Shown here one piece after another: positions 13,489 to 20,435 of a stretch of DNA of 20,664 bases. Both the position numbers and the translations under genes were made by a program. The first letter of the stretch is position 1, and every line of letters starts with the position of its first letter. The notes below the pieces were generated by a model. The model was not told the DNA's origin. It ran no database searches and worked only from the letters and a program-made list of their open reading frames with translations. This DNA comes from Thermoleophilia bacterium (GTDB taxonomy: Bacteria; Actinomycetota; Thermoleophilia; Gaiellales; Gaiellaceae). Location of the stretch: assembly GCA_025935275.1 (NCBI GenBank), contig JAICVP010000007.1, positions 1 to 20,664 on the forward strand, given 5' to 3'.

Positions 13489-13494
13489 TAGGAT
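13489..13494 (+). promoter_or_regulatory. -10 element of a leaderless ilvE transcript
   Basis: TAGGAT is followed by 7 nt and the ATG at 13502. No Shine-Dalgarno sequence fits between. Same layout as at the other leaderless candidates here; no clear -35. Confidence 0.45.
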
Positions 13495-13501
13495 TAGGGC
13501 C

Positions 13502-14431
13502 ATGCAAGAGACCGAAAAGATCTGGATGAACGGCGAGCTCGTCGACTGGGCCGACGCCAAGGTCCACGTCGGCGCGCACGGCCTCCACTACGGCTCCGGT
13601 GTCTTCGAGGGCATCCGCTGCTACGAGACCGAGGACGGGCCGGCCGTCTTCCGGCTGACCGACCACCTGAGGCGGCTCGACAACTCCGCGCGGCTCCTGC
13701 ACATGGAGCTTCCGTATTCGGTCGACGACCTGCGCGGCGCGACCCTCGAGCTGATCGGCGCGAACGGTCTCGCCGAGTGCTACATCCGCCCGATCGCCTT
13801 CTACGGCTACGGCGAGCTCGGCGTGCACCCGCGCTCGAACCCCGTCGACGTCGTGATCATGAGCTGGCCCTGGGGCGCCTACCTCGGCGAGGAGGCGCTC
13901 ACGCAGGGAATCAGCGCGAAGGTCTCCTCCTGGAAGCGCGTCGGCGCAAACACGATTCCGCACGTTTCGAAGGCGACCGGCATCTACCTGAACTCGATGC
14001 TCGCTGTGATCGAGGCGACCAACGCCGGCTATGCCGAGGCGATCCTCCTCACCGACGAGGGCCACGTCGCGGACGGCTCCGGTGAGAACATCTTCGTCGT
14101 CAAAGACGAGATCATCACGACGCCGCACCTCTCGACCTCGATTCTTCCGGGCATCACCCGCCAGAGCGTGATGGAGATCGCCCAGGCGCACGGCTACGCG
14201 GTACACGAGGGCCCGCTCATCCGCTCCGACCTCTACCTCGCGGACGAGGTCTTCATGACCGGGACTGCCGCCGAGGTCACGCCCGTGCGCGCGATCGACG
14301 ACCACGACATCGGCCCGCCCGGCCCCGTGACGAAGGCGATCCAGTCGACCTTCTTCGACGTCGTGCGCGGCCGCGACGAGCGCTGGACTCGTTGGCTGGA
14401 GTACGCGGCCAAGGCCCCGGCGGGCTCCTGA
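13502..14431 (+). CDS. ilvE: branched-chain amino acid aminotransferase
   Basis: 309 aa, class IV PLP fold. It moves the amino group between glutamate and the keto acids of valine, leucine and isoleucine. Landmarks are WMNGELVDWADAKVHVGAHG, HYGSGVFEGIRCY, IRPIAFYGYGELGV, the PLP lysine Lys157 in HVSKATGIYLNSM, and GHVADGSGENIFVV. The C-terminal MTGTAAEVTPVRAIDD is the usual final signature, with the phosphate-binding Thr. IlvE matches the length and motifs better than D-amino-acid transaminase or 4-amino-4-deoxychorismate lyase. The transcript is probably leaderless. Its stop overlaps the start of the DegT-type gene as CTGA. Confidence 0.95.
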   Translation: MQETEKIWMNGELVDWADAKVHVGAHGLHYGSGVFEGIRCYETEDGPAVFRLTDHLRRLDNSARLLHMELPYSVDDLRGATLELIGANGLAECYIRPIAFYGYGELGVHPRSNPVDVVIMSWPWGAYLGEEALTQGISAKVSSWKRVGANTIPHVSKATGIYLNSMLAVIEATNAGYAEAILLTDEGHVADGSGENIFVVKDEIITTPHLSTSILPGITRQSVMEIAQAHGYAVHEGPLIRSDLYLADEVFMTGTAAEVTPVRAIDDHDIGPPGPVTKAIQSTFFDVVRGRDERWTRWLEYAAKAPAGS

Positions 14432-15540
14432 CCGCCGAGATCGGGCTCTCCGCTCCCTGGCTCGAAGAGCGGGAGGAGGAGCTCGTCCTCGAGACCCTGC
14501 GCTCGGGGCAGCTCTCGCTCGGGCCCATGATCGACCGCTTCGAGGCCGCGCTTGCCGAGCGGGTCGGGGCGCCCTACGTCGCCGCGGTCTCAAGCGGAAC
14601 GGCGGGGCTTCATCTGGCCGTGCGCCTCGCCGGCCTGGGGGAGGGGGACGAAGTCGTCACGACGCCGTTCTCCTTCGTCGCGTCCGCGAACTGCGTTCTG
14701 TACGAGGGCGCCACGCCGGTCTTCGCCGACATCGACCCGCGCACGCTGAATCTCGCTCCGGCCGCGGTCGAGGCCGCGATCACGCCGCGGACGAAGGCGA
14801 TTCTCCCGGTGGACATCTTCGGCTATCCCGCCGAGCACGCCGAGCTGGAGGCGATCGCGGAGCGCCACGGACTTGCGCTTGTCGAAGATGCCTGCGAGGC
14901 GCTGGGTGCCGAGTACCAGTGCCGGCCGCTCGGATCGCGCGGCGCGCCGGCGACCTTCGCCTTCTATCCCAACAAGCAGATGACCACGGGCGAGGGAGGC
15001 GCTGTCGCCGTTCAGAGCGAGGACGACTGGGCGACGCTGAAGAGCCTTTCGAACCAGGGCCGCAGCGATTCCGGCGAGTGGCTCACGCACTCGCGCCTCG
15101 GCTACAACTACCGCCTCGACGACCTCTCCGCCGCGCTCGGGCTCGCGCAGCTGGAGAAGCTCGACCGGATTCTCGAGCTTCGCGCCGAGGTCGCGGCCCG
15201 CTACGCGGAGCTGCTCGGCGGCATGGACGCAGTCACGCTCCCGCTCGAAGACGATGCCGACCACAAGCGCTCGTGGTTCGTCTACGTCGTCCAGCTCGCG
15301 GACGGGATCAACCGGAACGGTGTCATGGCGAAGCTGGCCGAGCAGGGAATCGCCTCGAAGCCGTACCTGCCGTCGATCCACCTGCAGCCGTACTGGCGCG
15401 AGCGCTTCGGGACGAAGGAGGGGATGTTCCCCGTCTCGGAGGACGCGAGCCGGCGGTCGCTTGCCCTCCCCTTCCACACCCGGCTCGTGCGCGCCGACCA
15501 GGAGCGCGTGGCCGAGGCTCTCGCCGCGTCCCTGCGATAA
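14428..15540 (+). CDS. DegT/DnrJ/EryC1-family PLP aminotransferase
   Basis: 370 aa from a CTG at 14428. These enzymes aminate keto-sugars or related compounds. The N-terminus IGLSAPWLEEREEELVLETLRSGQLSLGP is the family opening. Then come SSGTAGLHLAVRLAGL, TTPFSFVASANCVLYEGATPVFADID, the cofactor Asp154 in LVEDACEALGA, Lys183 in YPNKQMTTGEGG as the PLP lysine, and LGYNYRLDDLSAALGLAQLEKL. ALPFHTRL is near the C-terminus. The CTG overlaps the ilvE stop (CTGA) and gives the normal N-terminus. The only other start is a TTG at 14392, 40 nt inside ilvE. No sugar-nucleotide or glycosyltransferase gene is nearby, so the substrate is open. Confidence 0.9.
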   Translation: MTAEIGLSAPWLEEREEELVLETLRSGQLSLGPMIDRFEAALAERVGAPYVAAVSSGTAGLHLAVRLAGLGEGDEVVTTPFSFVASANCVLYEGATPVFADIDPRTLNLAPAAVEAAITPRTKAILPVDIFGYPAEHAELEAIAERHGLALVEDACEALGAEYQCRPLGSRGAPATFAFYPNKQMTTGEGGAVAVQSEDDWATLKSLSNQGRSDSGEWLTHSRLGYNYRLDDLSAALGLAQLEKLDRILELRAEVAARYAELLGGMDAVTLPLEDDADHKRSWFVYVVQLADGINRNGVMAKLAEQGIASKPYLPSIHLQPYWRERFGTKEGMFPVSEDASRRSLALPFHTRLVRADQERVAEALAASLR

Positions 15541-15547
15541 TCAGCGC

Positions 15548-15907
15548 ATGGCCGACGGCGCGCCCAAGATGGTCTTTCTCGGCTTCGGGAAGTTCGCGCG
15601 CGCGGACAAGATCTACGCGCTCGAACCGCTGCGCGGGAAGGAGCGCGGGGAAGGTCGACGGACCCGGGTATGGGTCGAGGGCATCTCCGAGCCGATCGTG
15701 GCCTCGCGCACGGAGCGCTCGATCCTCTCCGAGATGGGCATCCGGGACGCAGGCCGCGTCCAGATTCTCGACGACGCCGTCAAGCTCGCCGAACGCATCG
15801 TGGAGGATGCGGGCAAGGGCCGCGTCGACCTCGCCGACCTCGACCGTCGGGCGCGCAAGCTGCTCGAGTCGACGGCGCAGCCGAGCGACGACGACCAGCT
15901 CTTCTAG
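15548..15907 (+). CDS. RemA/DUF370-like small protein
   Basis: 119 aa. The first half, MVFLGFGKFARADKIYALEP followed by GEGRRTRVWVEGISEPIVASRTERSI, matches the layout of the DUF370/RemA family (IGFGN...A.RI.AI ... GR.TR ... S..V..S). RemA of Bacillus subtilis is a ring-forming DNA-binding activator of biofilm matrix genes. The remaining 55 residues are an extra, charged helical tail (ILDDAVKLAERIVEDAGKG) that RemA lacks. Assignment is by remembered pattern and is moderate. The ATG at 15548 lies 7 nt after the DegT stop; GATAAT 7-12 nt upstream of it may be a -10. The next gene starts on the very next base after the stop. A DNA-binding or scaffolding role is inferred. Confidence 0.6.
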   Translation: MADGAPKMVFLGFGKFARADKIYALEPLRGKERGEGRRTRVWVEGISEPIVASRTERSILSEMGIRDAGRVQILDDAVKLAERIVEDAGKGRVDLADLDRRARKLLESTAQPSDDDQLF

Positions 15908-16489
15908 TTGAAGCTCGGCCGCGAGTTCTTCGCGCGGAGCGTCCACGAGGTCGCGCCCGAGCTGATCGGCTGCATGCTCCTGGTCGACGGCGTGGGCGGC
16001 CCGATCGTCGAGGTCGAGGCCTACGACCGGGAAGATCCCGCGAGCCACGGCTTCCGCGGCGAGACGCCTCGGAATCGCGCGATGTTCGGGCCGCCCGGAC
16101 ATGCGTACGTCTACCGCTCGTACGGGATCCACTGGTGCCTCAATCTCGTCTGCGAGGAGGAGGGCGGCGCGGCCGCGGTGCTCCTTCGCGCGCTGGAGCC
16201 GGTCTACGGAGTCGACGAGATGCGTGCCCGCCGGGGGCTCGATGAGCCGCGCCTGCTTGCCGCGGGCCCGGGCCGCCTCTGCCAGGCGCTCGGCGTGACG
16301 CGGGCACACGATGGCCTCCCGCTCGATCGCCCGCCGTTCGAGCTCCGTGCCGGCGAGGGCGAGACGGAGATCGTGAGGGGCCCGCGCGTCGGGATCAGCC
16401 GGGCGGCCGACCTCCCGTGGCGCTACGGCCTCGCCGGCTCGCGGTATCTCTCGCGCAGGTTCCCGGTCAGCGCCCGACGACCAGCTTGA
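15908..16489 (+). CDS. 3-methyladenine DNA glycosylase (AAG/MPG family)
   Basis: 193 aa. Alkyladenine glycosylases flip out and excise alkylated purines in base-excision repair. The protein begins LGREFFARSVHEVAPELIG, then VEVEAYDREDPASHGFRGETPRNRAMF, which holds Glu37 (the catalytic residue, equivalent to human Glu125), Tyr39 and His47. HAYVYRSYGIHWCLNLVC, LLRALEP, AAGPGRLCQALGV and the C-terminal RVGISRAADLPWRYGL follow. All expected motifs are present. The TTG start at 15908 follows the preceding stop with no gap. The 3' end overlaps the convergent PBP gene by 23 nt. Confidence 0.95.
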   Translation: MKLGREFFARSVHEVAPELIGCMLLVDGVGGPIVEVEAYDREDPASHGFRGETPRNRAMFGPPGHAYVYRSYGIHWCLNLVCEEEGGAAAVLLRALEPVYGVDEMRARRGLDEPRLLAAGPGRLCQALGVTRAHDGLPLDRPPFELRAGEGETEIVRGPRVGISRAADLPWRYGLAGSRYLSRRFPVSARRPA

Positions 16490-18887
16490 TCGTCATATTC
16501 TCGATCGAGGCGAGGCCCGCCTTCGGGAACTGCTGCAGGACGCGGTTGGGCTTTCCCTCCGCACTGGCCTGCACGAGCCCGGCCAGGTGGTGGCGCGCCA
16601 GCTTCCTCCGTGCCTGCTCGAGGGTGAGACCGGTCACATCCGGGATGCGGCCGTTCTCCGCCAGGGGCACGACCACGCGCACGGTGTCGAACGAGGAGAG
16701 CGTGCCCTTCGCCGGGTACTGCGCGACGACGCGGCCCAGCCGCTCGCCGCCCTCCGCGGGCCGGGTGACGACCTCGACGGTCAGCGGCATGCTTTCGAGC
16801 CGAACCTTGGCGTCGTCGAGCTTGGCGCCGACGACCGGCGGCACATCCACCTCGTTCGGCTCGCACGGAGCCTGCTTCTGCGGCTCCGACCCCGCGACGT
16901 AGGTGACGAGGTGCACGTCGCGGCAGTTGCCGTTGTCAAGGAGCCACTGGTTGTCGCGGTAGACGACGTCGCGCGCGACGGTGGATTCGTAGACGGGCGA
17001 GGGGAAGCTCTCCGGCGGCGCATCTTCGTATTCGAGCGCCTTTTCGACGAAGCTCTTCCAGATCAGCGCGGGATAGGTGCCGCCGGCGACGGGCTCGCCT
17101 TCGAACTGCGTCAGCATCGGGATCAGCTTGTTCGGATAGCCGACCCACACCGCAACAGCGAGCTGCGGCGTGTAGCCGACGAACCAGGCGTCGCCGTAGT
17201 TCTCGGTCGTCCCCGTCTTGCCCGCGACGACCCTGTCCGTGAGCGCAGCGCGCTTCCCGGTGCCGGTTGTGACGACGTTCTGGAGGATGGAGTTGAGGGT
17301 CGCCGCGTCGTTCGGGTCGAGCACCTCCTTCTCGACCGGCTCGTTCTTCTCGACGCGGTTTCCGTCCACCACCTTCGTGACGGCGCGCGGCGCGTTGCCT
17401 AGGGTCGAGCCGTCGACGCGCACGCCGTTGTGCGCGAAGGTGGCGAACGCCCGCGCCATCTCGAGCGGGTTGACCGCCTCGGCGCCCAGACCGATCGCGA
17501 AGTAGTCGTTCAGCGGGCTCTGGATTCCGAGCCGCCTGGCCATCGCGGCCACGTTGCCCGGTCCCACCTGCGCCGTCAGCTGCGCATAGACCGAGTTGTC
17601 GGAGTATGTCGTCGCGTCGACGAGGTCGATCGTCCCGAGATAGGAGTTCTCGTAGTTGTGCACCGACCAGAGCTTGTCGCCGAGGTTGATCACCGTCGGC
17701 TGTGACGTGAACTGCGTCTGCGGCGAGATCCCCTCGGTCAGCGCGGCCGCGAGCACGAACGGCTTGAAGGAAGACCCCGGCTGCCGTTCCCCTTGCACGG
17801 CGAGGTTGAACTGGCTCTTCTTGTAGTTGCGCCCGCCGACCATCGCGAGCACGCGTCCGTCGCGCGGGTCGATCGCGACGAGCGCGGCCGCCGGGTCGGC
17901 CCGATCCGGCAGCCATTCGTCGATCGCCTCCGCGGCGAGGTGCTGCATGTTGAGGTCGATGGTCGTGTAGACCTTGAGCCCGCCGCCGAAGACCTTTCCG
18001 GAGCCGTAGTAGGGGACCAGCTGCTGCTTCACGTACTCCGCGAAGTAGCCCTGCCGGCCCGCAGTGATCGGAAGGTGGATGTTCTGCGGTTTGGGGAGGG
18101 GCTGCTCGTCGGCGATCAGCTGGTCCTTCAGGCTGATGAGCCCTTGGTCGCGCATCATCTGGAGGACGAGTCGCCGCCGCGCCTCGGCGGCCTTCTGGTT
18201 CGTGGCCGGGTCGTAGGCGCCGGGGCTGGCCGGCAGCCCCGCGAGGAGCGCGGACTGGGCGAGGGTCAGGTCCCGGGCGTGCTCGTTGAAATAGACGCGC
18301 GCCGCCATCTCGATCCCGTAGGCGCCGTTCCCGAAGTAGATGGTGTTCAGGTACGCCGTCAGGATCCGATCCTTCGACCACTTGTTCTCGAGCTGCCACG
18401 CGAGAGCGGCCTCCTTCAGCTTTCTGCTGATCGTCCGCTCCTTCTGCGTGTAGGTGTTCTTGACGAACTGCTGCGTGATCGTGGAGCCGCCCTCCACGAC
18501 CGCCTTGTGGCGGACGTCGGCCCACACCGCGCGGAGGATGCCGCGGTAGTCGATCCCCTGGTGCTCCCAGAAACGCCGGTCTTCGACAGCGACGATCGCC
18601 TGCTTCATGATCGGCGAGATGTCGTCGCTGGCGACCACGATGCGGCTCTCGTCGCCTCGCAGTGTGGCGAGGACGGTCTTGCCGTCCGACGCGTAGATGT
18701 AGCCGAGCTGCTGCGGGCGCTTGCTCGTGGAGGGCTCGAGCGCGGCCACGTCGCTCGCGATCGCGCTCACTAGACCGAACGCGAACGAGACGAGGCAGAC
18801 GAAAAAGAGGACGAGGAGCAGCGCCAGAAATCTGAGCTTGCGGATCCTTCGGCGCTTGGGCGGGCGACTGCTTCGTCGAAACGGCAC
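16467..18887 (-). CDS. class A penicillin-binding protein with two PASTA domains
   Basis: 806 aa from a GTG at 18887. It polymerises and cross-links peptidoglycan outside the membrane. A basic N-terminus (PPKRRRIRKLR) precedes one membrane helix at about residues 18-43. The glycosyltransferase-51 domain follows, with AVEDRRFWEHQGIDYRG (catalytic Glu), EGGSTITQQFVKN and LNTIYFGNGAYGIEMAA. The transpeptidase domain has SxxK in GSSFKPF, SxN in YSDNSVYAQL, and KTG in GKTGTTENYGDAWFVGY. The C-terminus carries two PASTA repeats (VPPVVGAKLDDAKVRLE... and IPDVTGLTLEQARRKLA...), which bind wall fragments in actinobacterial PBPs. An upstream extension of the frame lies inside tyrS and is not used. TAGAAT (18898-18903, minus) lies 10 nt before the GTG. 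Confidence 0.95.
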   Translation of the reverse strand: MPFRRSSRPPKRRRIRKLRFLALLLVLFFVCLVSFAFGLVSAIASDVAALEPSTSKRPQQLGYIYASDGKTVLATLRGDESRIVVASDDISPIMKQAIVAVEDRRFWEHQGIDYRGILRAVWADVRHKAVVEGGSTITQQFVKNTYTQKERTISRKLKEAALAWQLENKWSKDRILTAYLNTIYFGNGAYGIEMAARVYFNEHARDLTLAQSALLAGLPASPGAYDPATNQKAAEARRRLVLQMMRDQGLISLKDQLIADEQPLPKPQNIHLPITAGRQGYFAEYVKQQLVPYYGSGKVFGGGLKVYTTIDLNMQHLAAEAIDEWLPDRADPAAALVAIDPRDGRVLAMVGGRNYKKSQFNLAVQGERQPGSSFKPFVLAAALTEGISPQTQFTSQPTVINLGDKLWSVHNYENSYLGTIDLVDATTYSDNSVYAQLTAQVGPGNVAAMARRLGIQSPLNDYFAIGLGAEAVNPLEMARAFATFAHNGVRVDGSTLGNAPRAVTKVVDGNRVEKNEPVEKEVLDPNDAATLNSILQNVVTTGTGKRAALTDRVVAGKTGTTENYGDAWFVGYTPQLAVAVWVGYPNKLIPMLTQFEGEPVAGGTYPALIWKSFVEKALEYEDAPPESFPSPVYESTVARDVVYRDNQWLLDNGNCRDVHLVTYVAGSEPQKQAPCEPNEVDVPPVVGAKLDDAKVRLESMPLTVEVVTRPAEGGERLGRVVAQYPAKGTLSSFDTVRVVVPLAENGRIPDVTGLTLEQARRKLARHHLAGLVQASAEGKPNRVLQQFPKAGLASIENMTIKLVVGR

Positions 18888-18897
18888 GAAGTGGGGG

Positions 18898-18903
18898 ATT
18901 CTA
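18898..18903 (-). promoter_or_regulatory. -10 element of the PBP gene
   Basis: TAGAAT on the minus strand, 10 nt before the GTG at 18887, five of six matches to TATAAT. The message would be leaderless or have a very short leader. It is back to back with the tyrS element 28 nt away. No good -35 is visible. Confidence 0.4.
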
Positions 18904-18931
18904 GCCCGGGGTCGCGGACCGGAAGCGACTC

Positions 18932-18937
18932 TATGAT
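18932..18937 (+). promoter_or_regulatory. -10 element of tyrS
   Basis: TATGAT, five of six matches to TATAAT, lies 9 nt before the tyrS ATG at 18947. No Shine-Dalgarno sequence is present, so a leaderless or near-leaderless message is likely. No clear -35. Confidence 0.45.
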
Positions 18938-18946
18938 CGAGCAGCC

Positions 18947-20104
18947 ATGGCCGCCCGAATCGCAGACCTGACGCGTAACGCGGTCGACGTTCTTCCGGAG
19001 GGGGAGCTCGAGCGCAAGCTCGCACTCGGGCGCCCGCTTCGCGTGAAGCTCGGCATCGACCCGACCGCGCCCGACGTCCACGTCGGCCACGCGATCCCGC
19101 TGCAGCGCATGGCGGCGTTCCAGCAGGCCGGCCACACGGGCGTCCTCATCGTCGGCGACTACACCGGGCGGATCGGCGATCCCTCCGGCCGCTCGGCCGA
19201 GCGGCCCGTCCTGTCCGACGAGGAGATCGACTCGAACGCCAAGCGCTACTTCGAGCAGGCGTCGCAGATCATCGACCCGGAGAAGACCGAGGTCCGGTTC
19301 AACGGCGAGTGGCTGGCGAAGCTCGACTTCGCCGAGGTCGTCCGGCTGACGCGCACGATCACCGTCGCCCGCCTGCTCGAGCGGGACGACTTCGAGCAGC
19401 GCTTCTCCGCGAAGACGCCCATCTCGGTCTCCGAGCTCCTCTATCCCTTCATGCAGGCCTACGACTCGGTCGCGATCGAGGCCGACGTCGAGCTCGGAGG
19501 GACCGACCAGCTCTACAACCTGCTGGCCGGCCGCGACGTCATGCAGGCGTACGGCCTGGAGCCGCAGGTCGCGCTCACGACGCCGCTCCTGATGGGCACC
19601 GACGGGCGCAAGATGAGCGCTTCGCTCGGCAACTACATCGGCCTCGCCGAGCCTGCGGAGGAGCAGTTCGGGAAGACGATGCGGATCTCGGACGAGGCTC
19701 TGCCCGAGTACTACCGGCTCGTCATGGAGTCCGAGGCGGACCCGTCGACCCTCGACCCGCTGGAGGCGAAGCTCGCACTTGCGCGCTTCATCGTTGGCCG
19801 CTCGCACGGGGAGGACGCAGCCCGGGACGCCGAGGCACATTTCACGCGCGTGGTGCGGGAGGGGCAGGCTCCGGAGGAGGTGCCGGAGGCGGATCTCCCG
19901 GCGGGAGATCCCGTCCACCTGCCGGCGCTGCTTGCCGAGCTCGGCCTCACGCCGTCGACCAGCGAGGCGAGGCGCCGAATCTCACAGGGGGGCGTGCGCC
20001 TGAACGGCGAGCCGGTGACCGAGCTGGACGTGCCGCGGGCGTCGCTCGACGGCGCCCTCCTGCAGGCTGGGAAGCGGCAATTCATCAGGCTTCGCGATTC
20101 TTGA
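18947..20104 (+). CDS. tyrS: tyrosyl-tRNA synthetase
   Basis: 385 aa. It charges tRNA(Tyr) with tyrosine. The class I catalytic domain shows LGIDPTAPDVHVGHAIPL, where HVGH at 45-48 is the HIGH motif, LIVGDYTGRIGDPSGRS, ELGGTDQLYNLLAGRD, and GRKMSASLGNYIGL, where KMSAS at 222-226 is the KMSKS motif. The C-terminus is an S4 RNA-binding domain (TSEARRRISQGGVRLNGEPV). Motifs and length fit the bacterial type with KMSxS. The ATG at 18947 gives the usual N-terminus. Its stop codon lies inside the -35 of the rRNA promoter, so nothing separates the two units. In fast-growing mycobacteria one rRNA operon also lies downstream of tyrS. Confidence 0.97.
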   Translation: MAARIADLTRNAVDVLPEGELERKLALGRPLRVKLGIDPTAPDVHVGHAIPLQRMAAFQQAGHTGVLIVGDYTGRIGDPSGRSAERPVLSDEEIDSNAKRYFEQASQIIDPEKTEVRFNGEWLAKLDFAEVVRLTRTITVARLLERDDFEQRFSAKTPISVSELLYPFMQAYDSVAIEADVELGGTDQLYNLLAGRDVMQAYGLEPQVALTTPLLMGTDGRKMSASLGNYIGLAEPAEEQFGKTMRISDEALPEYYRLVMESEADPSTLDPLEAKLALARFIVGRSHGEDAARDAEAHFTRVVREGQAPEEVPEADLPAGDPVHLPALLAELGLTPSTSEARRRISQGGVRLNGEPVTELDVPRASLDGALLQAGKRQFIRLRDS

Positions 20105-20128
20105 CGGTCTGACGATCGCTGCTATCAT
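20101..20128 (+). promoter_or_regulatory. predicted rRNA operon promoter, overlapping the tyrS stop
   Basis: TTGACG (20101-20106), a 16-nt spacer and TATCAT (20123-20128) match the sigma-70 consensus well, better than any other site in the window. The tyrS stop TGA is part of the -35. The start of transcription would be near 20135, some 300 nt before the 16S gene, a typical rRNA leader length. Confidence 0.75.
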
Positions 20129-20134
20129 GCGTCG

Positions 20135-20253
20135 GCTGTCGGAAACGGCTGCGCACGTAAGAGTCCACCCGCGAGACAACTGGAGAAGCCCTTCGAGCGA
20201 AGCTGATACGGTGGTATCGACTTCTGGAGGGCCTCCGCGCGGGAGGCCTTTTT
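20135..20253 (+). ncRNA. candidate structured leader RNA or small RNA ending in a terminator
   Basis: The 5' part of the rRNA leader can fold into a compact element. AGAAG (within 20174-20179) pairs with CTTCT (20221-20225) and encloses two hairpins: CTTC/GAAG closed by GAGC, and GATAC (20205-20209)/GTATC (20214-20218) with loop GGTG. The loop plus the next G is complementary to CCACC at 20165-20169, giving a possible pseudoknot. A direct repeat CGGCTG, 7 nt apart, lies near the start. The element runs straight into an intrinsic terminator. No protein frame fits. Either an attenuator for the rRNA operon or an independent RNA of about 120 nt is possible. All pairings were found by eye and no energies were calculated. 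Confidence 0.4.
20230..20253 (+). terminator. intrinsic terminator inside the rRNA leader
   Basis: GGCCTCC (20230-20236) pairs with GGAGGCC (20242-20248), a 7-bp stem with a 5-nt loop, followed by TTTTT (20249-20253). It lies downstream of the predicted rRNA promoter and upstream of the boxA-like sequence. It could be an attenuator, the end of a small RNA, or a block to read-through from tyrS. Confidence 0.75.
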
Positions 20254-20277
20254 CGTGAGTAGCCCGCCCGGGGCGCG

Positions 20278-20290
20278 GTCTTTGAAAACT
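20278..20290 (+). promoter_or_regulatory. boxA-like rRNA antitermination sequence
   Basis: GTCTTTGAAAACT closely resembles the boxA (GYTCTTTGAAAA) found in bacterial rRNA leaders, where the NusB-S10 complex loads onto the transcript. It sits about 150 nt before the 16S gene, after the terminator-like hairpin. Confidence 0.6.
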
Positions 20291-20311
20291 CAACAGCGTG
20301 AAATACGTCGA

Positions 20312-20423
20312 GACCCTCGGCAGCGCTTCGGCGTGGTCGAGGTCTAAATGAACCCGTCTCCTCTCTAGGAGGGGACTTTGAGCTCAAGCTCATCCTGAAA
20401 GTCAGCAACCGGCCTTCGGGCCG
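20312..20423 (+). other. rRNA leader hairpins before the 16S gene
   Basis: GACCCTCG (20312-20319) pairs with CGAGGTC (20338-20344) with one bulged C. CGGCC (20410-20414), TTCG, GGCCG (20419-20423) is a stable tetraloop hairpin ending 12 nt before the predicted 16S 5' end. CTCCT/AGGAG around 20356-20374 is a further short hairpin. Such structures usually guide leader folding and 16S processing. No coding sequence is seen in 20254-20435. Confidence 0.5.
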
Positions 20424-20435
20424 AATGCGAACAAC

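Noticed and set aside
13151..14593. Minus-strand open frame (480 codons) across the deacylase and ilvE genes
   Set aside because: Composition typical of a shadow frame (Arg/Asp/Val-rich) and it spans two clear genes on the other strand.
16936..18525. Alternative minus-strand frame of 529 codons inside the PBP gene
   Set aside because: Off-frame reading of the PBP gene, rich in Arg/Gly/Asp; the PBP frame carries all catalytic motifs.
20135..20225. A tRNA gene in the rRNA leader, suggested by a TTCGAGC segment
   Set aside because: No acceptor stem, no anticodon arm of correct size and no CCA-compatible 3' end; the pairing fits hairpins better.
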